NCBI GenBank assembly: GCA_013397845.1
Contig: VZTG01007781.1
Location: 253,966-317,965 of the forward strand
DNA length: 64,000 bases
Direction: 5' to 3'
Source: Melanocharis versteri
Taxonomy: Eukaryota > Chordata > Aves > Passeriformes > Melanocharitidae
The position numbers and the translations under genes were made by a program. The stretch's first letter is position 1. Each line of letters starts with the position of its first letter. The notes below the pieces were generated by a model. It had not been told where the DNA came from and ran no database searches. It saw only the letters and a program-made list of their open reading frames with translations. Shown piece after piece: positions 23,233 through 35,382 of the stretch.

Positions 23233-26200
23233 TTAGTAGCCTGAGTTGATTTTGCTGACTGTGAAATAAATCTCAATTGATTTCTGGAAGTGTGAGTGAG
23301 CAAAGAACACTCTCAGCAGCCTTTGACTTCAGATGATGCTCAGTGCCCCAGAAATTAGGTCACTCAGTGCTCAGGAGGATCACTGAAAAATGCAGGCACA
23401 GAAAGAAGTGGACAGTGTTTGCTGGGGTGACTTGGGAAAGCAAGAAGTTAGTCCCTGGCCAAATTGGCCAGGACTGTTCCCAGGGGACAGGTCCTGTCTC
23501 ATCAGAGTCAATTGGACTTTGTCATTGGCTCCTTGGGGTTAGCAGTTTTGCCCAGGACTGTTTTTGCTGCCAGACAGTTGTCAAATCCACTGGGCATTTT
23601 TTTTTCTATTGAAATGCATAACAAAGTGATGGGGTACACGGTTATAACATTTGCAGAGGACAAAGCTGAGGCCAAAAAGCCTCGTTTCCTGCCTATCCCT
23701 CATATCTTACAGAACTGAATTTATTTTTCAAATACATGATTTCTCATCTTCTGTTTAGTTTCCAAGTCCTAAGGGCTGATAGAACTCAAAACAGCCTGAG
23801 AGAACTTGCCTGTCTTTATTTTCTTAGATTTGCCAACAACTTATTAAACAGACACAAACCCCACTCTTTAAGCATACAAGGCAGCCTTTCAAGTCAGTCC
23901 AAGATCACAGGTCAACGAAAAGCCAAGAAACAAACTCGACTAGGCAACAAGGCCTGAAAAACTAAAAATATTGTTACCTCAGAAAATGGAAGTAATCATA
24001 GTCAGGAGGGACCTTTTCTTGAGGCTTTCTTTCCACATACTTCTGTACAAAAAACAGCTACAGGTGCTCCTGGCTTTTGACTTATTGCACTGGGGAGATG
24101 CCTAGTTCAGATTGAACCAGTCTGACTTAAATACCGAAAGCAATCTAGCATAGATCATAGGCCAGATTATTTTGTTTCTCCGCAGCCCTCATGTCCCAGG
24201 TCTAACATTTATTTTTCTTCCAAGTGTAGAATTCCCCTTAATACATTTTTAATTAGCTCATTCATCCTCTGTGGTGTCGTTACCACCAGTCCACCGCAGA
24301 GAAGGAAAGGGAAGGGTCAAGCTGGACAAATACGAATGATTTGGGATGTTCTGCTAATTCTTGACGGGGTGAGTCACTGTACAGGAGGACACAGACACAT
24401 CCAAAAGGGCATCCCACAGCCAGTGAGAATAATAGCAGACTGAGAATATCCTAAACAGTTGAACTTGGCTATGGCCTACCAAGTTCAGATGTGAACAGAA
24501 GTCTCCCCACTCCTAAATTTCCTCCATTGCCGTCTGCAGTGCTAAAGATGCTGCTATTTAAAACCTGCCTCCAGCATATATTTTGATTCTATCTACTTTT
24601 CCAGGTGAAATACTTATGGTTCTGGTTACAAGATGACAAAGGAACTAATGAATGACCATTTTGTAAGGCAATTGCTTGCAGACACATTCTCACAAATTTT
24701 CTCCAGGAAATTGCCACAGAAAATTCAAGCCTTCTTCCGGGTGCAGATCTTGTGGGAGTATTTAATTTTTTAAGAGGTGGTGGGGTTTTAATTCATACAT
24801 TTTTCAGTTTCTTTCCAAGCTTTTCAGGCCATTTCCAGCTTTCCCACGAGAAAGAGAAGAAAGTCACCATAACAAAGCAGGAAAAAATTACAGCCCACCT
24901 CATTGCTGGGGAAGAAGTACCAGGGCTGGGGTTTCATCTCTCCTCCCTTTGCCCTCTACTACCTCTAGCCTGTCCCCACCCCCAGGGGAAGGAAGGTGGT
25001 TCTAGCTGCTCGAGGTAATAAAGTAAGGCCTGGGAGGAAATGTCTTTTGGGAAAAGGCAAAATTGTGTGACTGCATTAAAGTCAACACTATTTATCTTCA
25101 CCTCTTGTCCTACGGGACGACAAAGGGACACAACTGTTAGACCCAACCCCTCTGTGCAGCTGCAATGCAAAGAGGGCAGGGACTGGTACTTTCAAGTGTC
25201 AGACCTTTTGTGCCCAACTACTAGTTTATGAGGCTGATGTCAAGCATCTCACTCAATGAAGTCTTTGTCCTAGGTGTATAGGGCAGGACAGTGGAAAAAC
25301 TACCCTGTCTTATATCCCAGGCTCATCCATCTTCTGCTCACCCGGTTGCTCCATTTTTATTTTTTTTTAGGCTACCCGTTGCATTGCTAGTAAGGATTCC
25401 CCCCTCCCGGGTTAATGTACTGGAAAATTGCTCTGCATGTTTATGTGGAGGTCCCTTCCAAGTGAAAGAGAAAAGGAAAGAGGAAAAAAGACTATTTGGA
25501 AAGAAGAATATTTTTCCCACTGAACTCACAGGGCAGACCCCAGCTTGTGGGTTCTGACCCTGATTAAGAGAATTTCAATGACCTGCTAGGAGGTTTATTG
25601 TGAAGTTTGGCAGAATGCACTTCCGAATGAAATTTTTTATTATTTATAATCACAAAGGTGGATTTGAATGGTCTACATTCCTCTCCTTCACCAGTCTACT
25701 CACTTCGAGACCCCAACTTTAAACCACCACAGATCACCTAGATCCAGTTTGCTTCAGTTCTCCTCCAGCTCCTGGACCTCAGCCAGGTTCTCTGTTTTGA
25801 ACCAGTCCCTGTTGTGTTTTCTTGGGTTTTTTTCTCTTTTATACATTTAAAACTGGGTTGCACAATACAAATTTAGCTGTTGTTGACTTTGGACTCAAGG
25901 ATGGGGCAACACAAGTGACAGCATGATATGAGATAACTTGTAGCTGCCTCTGGATAAAAATAGCCAAAATACACGCCTACAAACAAAAAAGTTTCCAGGG
26001 TTGAGGCTGTTTTTAGCTGAAATTAAACTTCACGTGGTCTCTGGGGTTTGAGCTAAGACTAACTTTGGACAGAAGTGAAATACCACAAATGTCACAAACA
26101 GTGTCCGTAAACAAGCTAAAAATCAACAGTCCTATTTTCCCAGGTCCAGAAATGCAGCCACTTGCTGTATGTTCAGAGATGTCCACAGTCATGGATTGAA

Positions 26201-26900
26201 CCTCGTAAGTGACTGGGATAAAGCCGGGTACTAAAAGGAACTTCTTAATGCACTGAAAATGCTCAATGCCCATTGTTACTGCACAGGTGCTTTTCTGTTC
26301 CCTTTAAATGGGGTAGTATTTTCTGTCCCTTGCTCAATGACATAAACATAAGAATAAAATCCTTCGTCTAAGTCCGCCTGCCCAAAGCTCTGGTACTGGG
26401 AAAAAATATCCACAACTGCTTATTTATCCTTATTTCAGCAACAGTGTGTCCTGCTGCCTAAGAACCAACCTCTTTCTAGTTAGTGGGAAAAAAAAAAAAA
26501 GGAGACGCTTGTAAGTAAAAGGACTTTGGAACACCTTTCTCTGGTTCAGAGCTCAAAGAAGATCTTTCCAATTCTGGTATTATAGTTCATAAAGTGATGT
26601 CATTTCTGGTTATTGATTCTCAAAAGCGAAATTCAAACACAGCTGCAAGGGGGAATTTACTGCTCCTGTGTGCAACAAGGAATTTCCATACATGGGGTTT
26701 TTTGGTCCCAAAATCTACCACAGAAGATAGAGGGAGGCCCTACCCTTTCCGTAAGCTTCTGGTTACATCTTGGCATTTGCTTTTTCATTACTAAACGTAG
26801 ATGGAGGCAGGGCCCAGGGGCTCGCTGCAGATGTTTATGACTGACAATGTGCTCAGACCAGGGCATGGACCGAGCCTCACCTCCCAGAGCAAGGGCTTCC
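23233..26900. other. Non-coding DNA, no gene seen
   Basis: No supported gene. Possible conserved pieces are 24230-24290 (TTTTAATTAGCTCATTCATCC), 24540-24700 and 25580-25690, which has FOX/CDX-like words (GTTTATTGTG, TATTTATAATC). A 13-base poly(A) lies at 26488-26500. Confidence 0.5.
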
Positions 26901-27260
26901 ACCCTTCCTACTCTCCTTTTTTGGAGTCAAGTGACATCAAACACCTCGTGACCTCAAACCCTGGCCAAACCGTTGGCATGGCTGACCTGTTTATTTGGGT
27001 AGAGCATAAAAGAATTTTGGCAAAACTGACAAACCAGGCACAGATAAGGGGAAACCTTCAAGTCAAACACAAACATTAATATGAACACCCCTAATCTCCT
27101 GGTTTGTCCCCTTCCGTAGGCAAAGGTCAGGAGCATTTGGTCCCCACAGACCCTTAACAAGCAGATGTTACTGTAACATGCCCAGGGAATCAAGCATAAA
27201 TACGACCCCTGACCCCAGTTGTCAGCTGATCCGCTGAGACTCTTAGAAATATACTCTTAA
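26901..27260. promoter_or_regulatory. Candidate enhancer: nuclear-receptor, FOX and GATA motif cluster
   Basis: Within about 270 bases lie TGACCT half-sites (26949 and 26983), a FOX site TGTTTATTT (26989-26997), a GATA site AGATAAGG (27042-27049) and a CAAAGGTCA site (27121-27129). A near-DR1 follows on the minus strand (27203-27215, GGGTCA-G-GGGTCG). HNF4/PPAR-type receptors, FOXA and GATA factors are known to co-occupy endodermal and hepatic enhancers. The tissue assignment is inference from motif co-occurrence only. Confidence 0.35.
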
Positions 27261-28445
27261 CTTTTATAAATTCCCACTTTTTCCCACCGTCCCACTCCAT
27301 TCTTTCCCTCCCCTCTCCCTTGTGTCTCCCAGACCCGTAGCTGCTGAGCGGCGCTTGCACAGTTGCTCGCGGCCTGACCCCTCTCTTCACCCGGGTCAAA
27401 GGCCCGAGACCCAGGGCAGGGCTCTTTTCTTGCCAAAGGCCAGCTGATGAATCATTCCCAACTTGAAGGGAACAGAGGAGAGGGGAGGAGTTTTTCCTCT
27501 CAAAAGGCCCTCAAACAACTGTGGCCTACATATCAGCATTTACACTATTCTGACACTCTCAAAAATTCACTTTCCTTTCTGGGAATGGCAACAAAAAGTG
27601 AAGGGGGAAGGGATGAAGGAGCTGAGAGGCGCTCCCTGGACCGCCTCGGGAAATGCAGAGCCTGGTCCTGATGGCAGGAAAGGGGTCTCCCTTTGTCTGA
27701 AGGGGGATGCTAACATGGGCATCCTTCATTTCAAAAAATGCTCCTGTTAAACAGAAAAAAGTGAGAGGAAGGAAAAGGGGGTTTCCAAGAAAAGTTTCGG
27801 CAAACTGCACCAGACAGACCAGGTCCTGTCAGACAGGGCAGCTTTGCTCAGAGGTGGGAGCTGTCAGTGTTTCTCAGTACTCAGTGGACAGCCCCTTCTC
27901 CTTCCTCTCAGCCCCATGTGGGGTTCAATTTTTCGCCTGTAACATCCAACCTCTCTTCCTGCCAGATGATCCACTGCAGACCCGCAGAGCTCATCTGCGC
28001 AAAAACCTTTCAGTCCTGGACTGTGTCACCGCATCTACCACAGAGGGACTCTCACCCTAAACGAGCTGCAGGAATCACAGAAACCAAACCCAGACACCTT
28101 CCAGCTCCACCGAGACGTTGCTTGGGTTTTCCAGCGTATCCACCTCGGCATGTGTGACTCAGGCCCGTGAGCATCTGGAGGCCGCAGGCGGAGGGATGCG
28201 GAGCGCTCCCGAGATGATGTTTATTTTTGTTTGATTCCCTTCACCTTTATAAAATCGCAGAGACATTTTTGGCCTCGCACCAGGCTTTCATTTGAAGTGG
28301 GGATTTCCCGGTATGGTTCACATTCCCTCTCCGGACACTGTTAAACAGTAACTGCGGGGGATGACTTTTACCCCTGGCTAACAGGATGCCTGGGCAGACA
28401 GGGCTGTGTTTCCACAGCACCTCCACGATGGCTGCCTTCCCAGCT
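27261..28445. promoter_or_regulatory. CpG-richer segment, possible promoter
   Basis: This is the most CpG-rich part of the window, with clusters at 27331-27410, 28150-28215 and 28300-28440. A TATA-like TTATAAA at 27264-27270 stands upstream of a pyrimidine-rich run. A near-DR1 site GGGTCA-A-AGGCCC lies at 27393-27405. Overlapping short frames (up to 117 codons, 27707-28060) carry no recognisable domain and follow from the higher GC content. It could be the start of an unannotated non-coding transcript or simply a GC-rich old repeat. I see no donor site that settles it. Confidence 0.25.
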
Positions 28446-29179
28446 GGCCTTTTTCTCACTCCCATCCAATAATTTGATTCTAACATCACATGAAATAACA
28501 TGGGTCTTCCTTTATTAGCATCAAAAAGATATAAGCCATTAGTTTCCTTTTGTCAAAACTGGGTCCTAGCCCAAAGAGACAGAAGAGGAATCTCCTTGTC
28601 CCCAGAGCAGTTTAAGATTTTGCTCAACCTCATTTTCTATTTTTTACCTTAAATACATACTATTATTTTGTCTGCAGCAGTTCTTTTAGAAGTATATTTT
28701 CGTACAAGGTGATCACTTTCATAGTTCAGAAATGTTAAAGTATCACACAGAGCATTATCCAGATCTCTGTACCGCAGAATTTCTGGTGGAAACAACAAGT
28801 TTCAAACATTCTCCACCACACGTTGGACTGCCTCCTGACTGAGTTATGATCATGGTATTATTTTGGATGGTACTTTCTGAAGAAAAATCCTCTATTAGTC
28901 TTTGGTCTCCTTGTCTAGAAGAGACAAGACTTCATGTGACAGAGAGTTTGCCTATTTTGTTGATTTTTTTCTTTTTTTTAAATTCATGTACATGTGTATT
29001 AGGGTACAATTTGAGGATGGATGTGACCTACATGCCTTGGAAAAAGAAAGGAGTTTAAAATTTAAAAATACACGTCAGTGTAGCTGGGTGAGGCATTCTA
29101 TAAATCACAGTCTTGATTTAATAGCCTATCCAGTGTGGACAAGCAAGAAGCATGGGTTTATTCACGCAAACACATTGCA

Positions 29180-29244
29180 TCCTGGTTCCAGAAAAGTCAG
29201 TGAGAATTTTGCCATTAACTTTAAATGGAACTAAGGCTTCACCT
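29180..29244. repeat. Possible ancient amniote palindromic repeat remnant
   Basis: GTCAGTGAGAATTTTGCC followed by ATTAACTTTAAATGG and GGCTTCACC mirrors the GTCAATGG ... TTTTGCC-ATTGACTTCAATGG ... GGATTTCACC order of old palindromic repeats in sauropsid genomes. All blocks are in order but diverged. Confidence 0.4.
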
Positions 29245-30067
29245 CAAAGCTTTTAATCAAAAAGTGTGAGCTAGCATGTTCAAACAATGCCTTCGGATCC
29301 TAGTCAAGGCAGAGTCTAAGACTCTGGCAGGAAAGAAGGCTCTTATTCAAAAGCTTTTCATGCAATCTCCTGGTTACAGAGAGATGGCTGCAAGCCCCAG
29401 TTCTGACCTCCTGGGCTGCTGGTCATTCACAGCGTTTTCCCTCAGCAATACCCAGCCTTTTGGTTTATCCTGCAGTGGCCTTGCAATAAAAGAGCACATC
29501 TGCATGAACCAGCAGCTCAGTTACTGTCGTTATTCCTCCTTGGGACACAGAAAAATCTGTTTTCTGCACTACCTTCCAACCTGTGCAAAATTCAGCAACA
29601 AATTTCTTCTCTCTGCCACAAAGGTTACCCTTACTGTGGGTGTCTCCACAAGTACACTTATCTTTACCTGGACTCTCTTGATATACAAGCCCTGATGGTT
29701 ATCCTTGAGATGATCCTATTTTGTCCAGATAGGTGCCTATGCTTATCTGTAAACCATCATCATGAATCCCATCATCATGTACTAGATCAGCAAATGATTT
29801 ATACTTCAAATCTTCAGCATTCATTGTAAATAAAGAAATAAAACAAGCATTTGGAGGAATACAGTAAGTGGAGTAAGAGAATATTTGGTCTCAGCATGGT
29901 CAAAAATAATTTGTGCATAAACATGAGAAAGAGAGTGAAAATCTCAGACTTCAGAGGACTGGAGGTTATTCTCTGATAGTCTGGCTTTGAAATCTTAGTG
30001 GAAACTAACTTTCTCAAGAGTCATTATCCCTCCAGGGGCATTTTATCACTTTATGAAATCTTCAGAT

Positions 30068-30095
30068 GGCCCAGTAGCATTTGTTTTACTGGGCC
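30068..30095. other. Perfect 9-bp hairpin
   Basis: GGCCCAGTA (30068-30076) is the exact reverse complement of TACTGGGCC (30087-30095), separated by a 10-base loop. The stem does not extend further, so it is too short for a microRNA precursor. It could be a palindromic protein site or chance. Confidence 0.6.
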
Positions 30096-33000
30096 TGGTT
30101 TAGTCTGTGCCGGGTCCAGCCCATGATGTAATTTCAAGACTGCAAACAGCCCTAATGGAGAGAGAATCCACAAAAGTACCCACAACATTTCCGTACACAT
30201 AACTCACAATTTAGATCAAGACAGGAAATGTTTTTTTCCATTCCATGTGTAAATATGACATTTTAAAAAACTTTCCTATCTCAAGTCAAGACTAAAGGTT
30301 AAATAGCCAATATTTTTAGACACCAAAATTCCACACATTCACTAAGGAGAAGAGGATTTAATTTCTCTTCTAATTCTGTATTTTCTTTCACATTAATTTT
30401 CCTTAACTTAACTTACACTGCAAACAAAACAACAGAGCTTTTTCCAGGCAATGGAAGAATTTTTAGAAAGTATTGAAGTGGAGCAGTTCAGCAGTTTCAT
30501 CAACCCTTTTCTCGAACAATTTGGCATCTCAGGGAAGGAGCACTGTTCATTGGGAGAGGATTTGTTGACAAACCTCCTCTGATGGCAAACCTTGTTTGCC
30601 CCCACCGCAGATATATTATTTAGGTTCAGAAATACTTCTAAGTACATTTGCTGCTGTATGCACATCTCTGAGTAGGTGAGGAACTCGTGAAAAACAGGTA
30701 TGTTTGTCCTGGGTGACCCCCTGTGGCATGACATGAGGCAGAATCACAGTAAGTTGTGGGGAAAATGTCATTTGTGAGCACGGCCTGATTCTACAAATCT
30801 GCTCCTTCAGACAATGTGGGGTAAGGGACAACTTTGAGGATTGTCCCCAGAGTCAGTGAGCAGAGTGCAACAGATCCAAGGATTTAAAAGAGCTGAGATC
30901 CAGATCCTGTGGGCTCTCCCCACAGCAAAAGTCAGTCGCTGGAAATCAGAATCTTCCCATCAGTGTAATTTCTTACCACAACATGGTTTCAAACTTGTTT
31001 CCTGCTTTTTTCTCTGTTACTTTGTGCAACACAGTCTCCAAGGTCTGATATATTTATTTTGCCCAAATCTCATGCCTAGACCACTTTTATTAACTGAAAA
31101 ACCATTAAATTAGATTGAACAAAGCTGCTAAGGAATGCCAAACCTTTTTTTCCTACAGATTAAATAAAACTTATGGGAAAATAAAAGCTGCATGTAATTC
31201 AAGTTTCCAAATTTTTGCAGACTTCTGGAGTTTTCTCCCTCTATGTTTACTTTCTCTCTTTCAGATTTCTAACCGCAGTTACTAACACACTACACAAATA
31301 GCAGGGGTCAAGGTTGAGGGCAGAAGCCCAACAGGTGAAAGGTTGAATAACTTGAAAGTCAGAAAGTGCACTTTTCAAGGAAGAAGTTTAACAGGTTTGG
31401 GACTTCTCAAACACTCACAAGCTGTTGTTCTCTACTTACTTGGCCAGGTCAATGCTGACATTACGGTTTTGATGGCCACATGTTTTTTTTTCATTGGCTT
31501 TCTTCACTGTCTGTCTAATTTTGTCCTTGTCCTTGTAAACCTTTATCTTTTTACTGAGGCAAATCACTCTTCTCATTCCTTCCTTTGCTGTTTGTCCTTC
31601 TTTTTTTTTGTTGTTTGCTTTTTTCGGGTTAGGTTTCTTCCTCCTCCTTTTGCTTTTGCCTTTTATATATGTGTGAATGCTAAAAGAGTAAGTATTGGGG
31701 GTTGTTTAGTATCTGAAATACTGGTCTCACTGTTCACGTGTGCTGGGAGAAGCTACACTGAGGCAAAGCATACTGAATTTTAAAATCTGTTCCGCATCCT
31801 TGAAAAAAATTTTCCCTTAGCTTCATAATTTAGATAGTTTTTGAATATGATGGCAGTAGAAAAAATAAATCAAATTTTCCCAGTTTGGATATGTTAACTT
31901 TGAGAAAATGCTATGACTTTCTGTCTAAACAAGGAGCTTTTTTGTTCTCTGTATGGCTCTGCTGTTGTGTTTCTTTTTATTTGTTAACAAGATGGGGAAA
32001 AAATTAATTCCAGCTATAAGGAATAGAGAAAGTTCTGAATTATTTCTACATCTATTATAGATACTGCATCTGACCTAGTTAATTGTTTAGGGTTTTTTTA
32101 TACAATGTCATGGATTTTAGGAAATTGCACAAAAAAATAACTGGATTCAGATAAGGTAGCAGCCACAAAAATAGAGAACGTTTCCCAGATACATGATAAA
32201 ATTGGGAAAAGCTGATTCCATCTATATCAGCAGGATTGGGGCAGGTATCTTGTCTCCCTGGCCCAGGACTATCGTCAAGGAGACGTTTATCTGTTGAAGT
32301 CCTTTGCAAGAAAGGAAGGAATGGTGAAGCAGTAGTGACTGAAGACAGACAGACACTGAGGCAAGGTTGCCTGCAGCTGCTTTTGATTCCAAGATCTCCA
32401 AGGAAAATTTCCATGTGCAGGCCTCCCCCTTTCATTTTGTTTTCCCCCATGGCACACTCATTGCCTAGCAATCATATTTCAATTCCTGTGAGGAATGGAG
32501 GCAGTCTGGCCGTTGCTACCAGAAGCAAATGGTGTTTAGAGCTACTGACCAAATCAAAAAGTTCCTACGTGAGATCCAGAGCTTATTCCCAGGAAGAAAC
32601 CAGCAAGAGACCAAATGGACGCATGAGGCCGAGCACACCCTGTGCTTGACCCCTGGAAAACTGTCAGGGAACGTCAAATACGAAGAATGCCAAGCATCTA
32701 GCAAACAGTCACTGGAGCCTCAGCTTGCTTGCAGTGAATGCCCACAGGAATTTTGGTCCTGCCTTCGCCAAAAAGCCAGATCTGACCCTGTTCCAGGAGA
32801 GGTGGGTCCCTTCCATCTGAAAGGTGGATGAGCTGCTTTGCTGAGAGGGCCTCACGGATTGTAGGGATCACCATCCTGTCCTAGGCTGAAGCTCAAGTTG
32901 CCATCTGGGAAATCTCATTGCTCTTGAGAAAGATAAATTTTTTCCCTCCTCGAATTAATTGCTGAAGTTTTCTTTTTACAGTAGCTGGAAAGCAAACATT

Positions 33001-35204
33001 CACAGAACAAGGAACCTTCCTCGTGCCACAGAACAACATTACTACAGCGGAACAGAAGCTTAAACTGTGCTTCCCCGTGTTCAGGATATGTACTTTGACC
33101 ATAGGCCATTCATCATGCATTCAGCTATTGCTGGTGGTTAGACCACAGACATCCAATTGCTCAGAATTAGCTCCATGACATTCTCTGGTTAAGTCAGTGC
33201 ACATGGCAAAATACATCATATACTTATGGTTAAACTTTGAATGCGACTCTCAAAACGTCCTTTCAGCAGGACTCCACGGAGCTGTCTCCTGCCGTCAGCC
33301 ACCAACTCGTCCTTTGAGCATGGTTGTTGCCAGTGTCTTTTTTCCTGGTCTGATAGAATTAGAAATGTAAGTACCTGGAACAAGGAGAGGAGTAGGCTCG
33401 GGCCTGATGGAAATGTAGGGGCTGAGAGCTGTGATCATGTTACTGGACAGACAGCACGTGTTGTTTTGGCTGATCCTGGAGTGGAAAGGCCACATACAGT
33501 AAAGCTGCCAAAGGGCCACCTTTATTTCAGCTACCTTTGACCCACCAGCAAAGTCAAAGCTGGTCATTGCAAACACCAGAATCATCCTTCAAGGCTTTAG
33601 GAAACACCTCCATTACAGTAAAGACAGATGAATATAAAGCTGTGTTTTTATTAACCCTACAAACAAACACTACTGTGGCCATGGGGTACCTTCCAAACGT
33701 GCAGAGAAGGCAGTGCACTCACTTCTGAGCCACAAAGACCCCGCTGCATTGGCTGCAGTTGTTTGTGAGTAATAATCCCTCTCCTAACAGGGAAACCCTC
33801 ATCCCAACACCTCTGTGTGAAATCACCCCAAGATGTGCTTTGTGCTCCAGGAAAACTGGTCTCCAGTCAGATGGTAGACTGAAATTCAAGTTTTCAGTGT
33901 AACCACAGTTTGGCGAGGATCTGTGTGTACAATTATAATTTTAAAAACCCACAACGATAATAATATCCCCAGCACCCTGTAGGTAAATTAAATACAGCTC
34001 CTAGGATAAACTAAGACTGTATGGAGCAAAAAGCAAAGGAGAGGGAGTGCGATGGGGCAAGAAATTTGAACATTTTAGGTTTCACGTTCAGTTGATCTTA
34101 AAGACCGGATTCAGTTCTGGAGAAGAGAACTACATGCACCCAAACAAAAATTTGTCCAAAAAGGGTTGTTTGTTCTGGTTTTTTTAATTGCTTAAATGGC
34201 TAAAATTATCCCTTATGCTGCAAAGAGTCAAGAGAAGCCATATTCATGTATTTTCAATTTCACCCAAGTATAAATATTCATTGCACTGTCTTCTTTCTGT
34301 TAAGTGAAATTTCAGGTATGTGAAATTACCTCGCCTCACAAAACTCCCTTACTTTCACAACACTAATTATAAGTAATTACTTGTGCTGTTCCTTTAAGAA
34401 TAAGAACATTATCAGCCAGCCCACCTCAGGGAATAAATATGCATCTCCCTTTGATGAAATTTGCACACAATACAGGTCAGGTAGTTAATGAAGCCATAAA
34501 CCATAATATGTCTGAGGCACTAAACATCACCTTATTCATTTGGCCTTGGTGTTTAAGAGAGCAAGAGATGTTTATTGCCATGAGACACCCTCCTCGCCTT
34601 TAGGATCACCATTCATAGCCAGCTCTTTGTAAATAAACATATAACCTTTGCAATGGTAATTTAAGACTGTGCAGTAAAGAAGATGCAGTGAGTGCATGGA
34701 GAGTGGAAGAGAAGATAAAAAACCTCATGAATAAAGTCGAAGGCTGCAGGCTAAGGTGTTTATTAAGTCCCAAGCTGTTTTTTTCCTCCACTTTTCCTCT
34801 CTACTGAAATAAAAACAATGATTGCTATGATGCTCTAAAATTAGAGCACATTTGTCGTTTTTAAAAGCAGCTAACAACTGAACTTCAACTGTGCAACAGC
34901 ATAATAGGTGTAGAAAATAGATCTGCCCCAGGCCTAGCCTCTTCTGTTGTGTAATCAGCCAGTAAGAAAGCAGGAGATCGGACCAGATAATGTCAGTTTT
35001 CCACTTCGGAGTGGCGAAGGTATAAAAGGTATACATTAAAATGCATCAATGAAATGCTGCAGTCCATCAGACTGACTTCCTGGGACAGAGACAGTTCACT
35101 TTCCAGCCACGGTGCCATGTCTTTAGCACGTGTCACAAAAAAACCCCCTACATTAAAATGAATAAAACCCTGAATCATAAAAAGGCTTTGCATTTCAGGC
35201 CTGG

Positions 35205-35382
35205 GATGACAAAGTGTTTTGCAAGGAGGCATGAATTAAACCTCCCAGTGTCCTGAAAGGTAGTGAAAGAAGATAACCCTGTCTGGTTTATGGTAAGGAA
35301 ACCAACACACGGGGCCCTGACCAAGGGCACGTAGCAAGTGTGAGACAGATAATAGTTAGATCTGATCTCTGCTCCTGCGCGT
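35205..35382. repeat. Ancient LINE/SINE (L3/L2-MIR-like) remnant
   Basis: Blocks in order: GACAAAGTGTTTTGCAAGG, AATTAAACCTCCCAGTGTCC, GAAAGGTAG, TATGGTAAGGAAACC, then CCAAGGGCACGTAGCAAGTG. They parallel the old amniote repeat reading CAAAGCGCTTTACAAA ... CTGTGAGGTAGGT ... GATGGGGAAACTGAGGC ... CCAAGGTCACACAGCAAGT. This is the longest such remnant here. The family name is uncertain (L3, L2 or MIR-like), but the repeat origin is fairly clear. Confidence 0.6.

Larger units (their letters stand above)
28446..35200. other. Non-coding DNA, no gene seen
   Basis: The largest frames (29276-29695, 139 codons; 31343-31783, 146 codons; 32236-32649, 137 codons) have no recognisable domain. The 31.3-kb frame is hydrophobic only because the DNA is T-rich. 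A perfect 9-bp hairpin sits at 30068-30095. The 34180-34560 segment (TAAATATTCATTGC, TTATAAGTAATTAC, CAGGGAATAAATATGC) reads as a candidate conserved element. Confidence 0.5.

Noticed and set aside
29276..29695. 139-codon plus-strand frame
   Set aside because: No recognisable family, no low-complexity bias suggesting a real short protein, and length within chance expectation for 64 kb.
31343..31783. 146-codon hydrophobic plus-strand frame that looks membrane-like
   Set aside because: The hydrophobicity comes from T-rich and C/T-rich DNA read as Phe, Leu and Ser. No conserved motif, no spacing of clean membrane segments.
32529..32831. 100-codon plus-strand frame with balanced residue use
   Set aside because: It reads more protein-like than most, but a second plus-strand frame overlaps it, no domain is recognised and no splice sites frame it. 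Kept as chance unless conservation shows otherwise.
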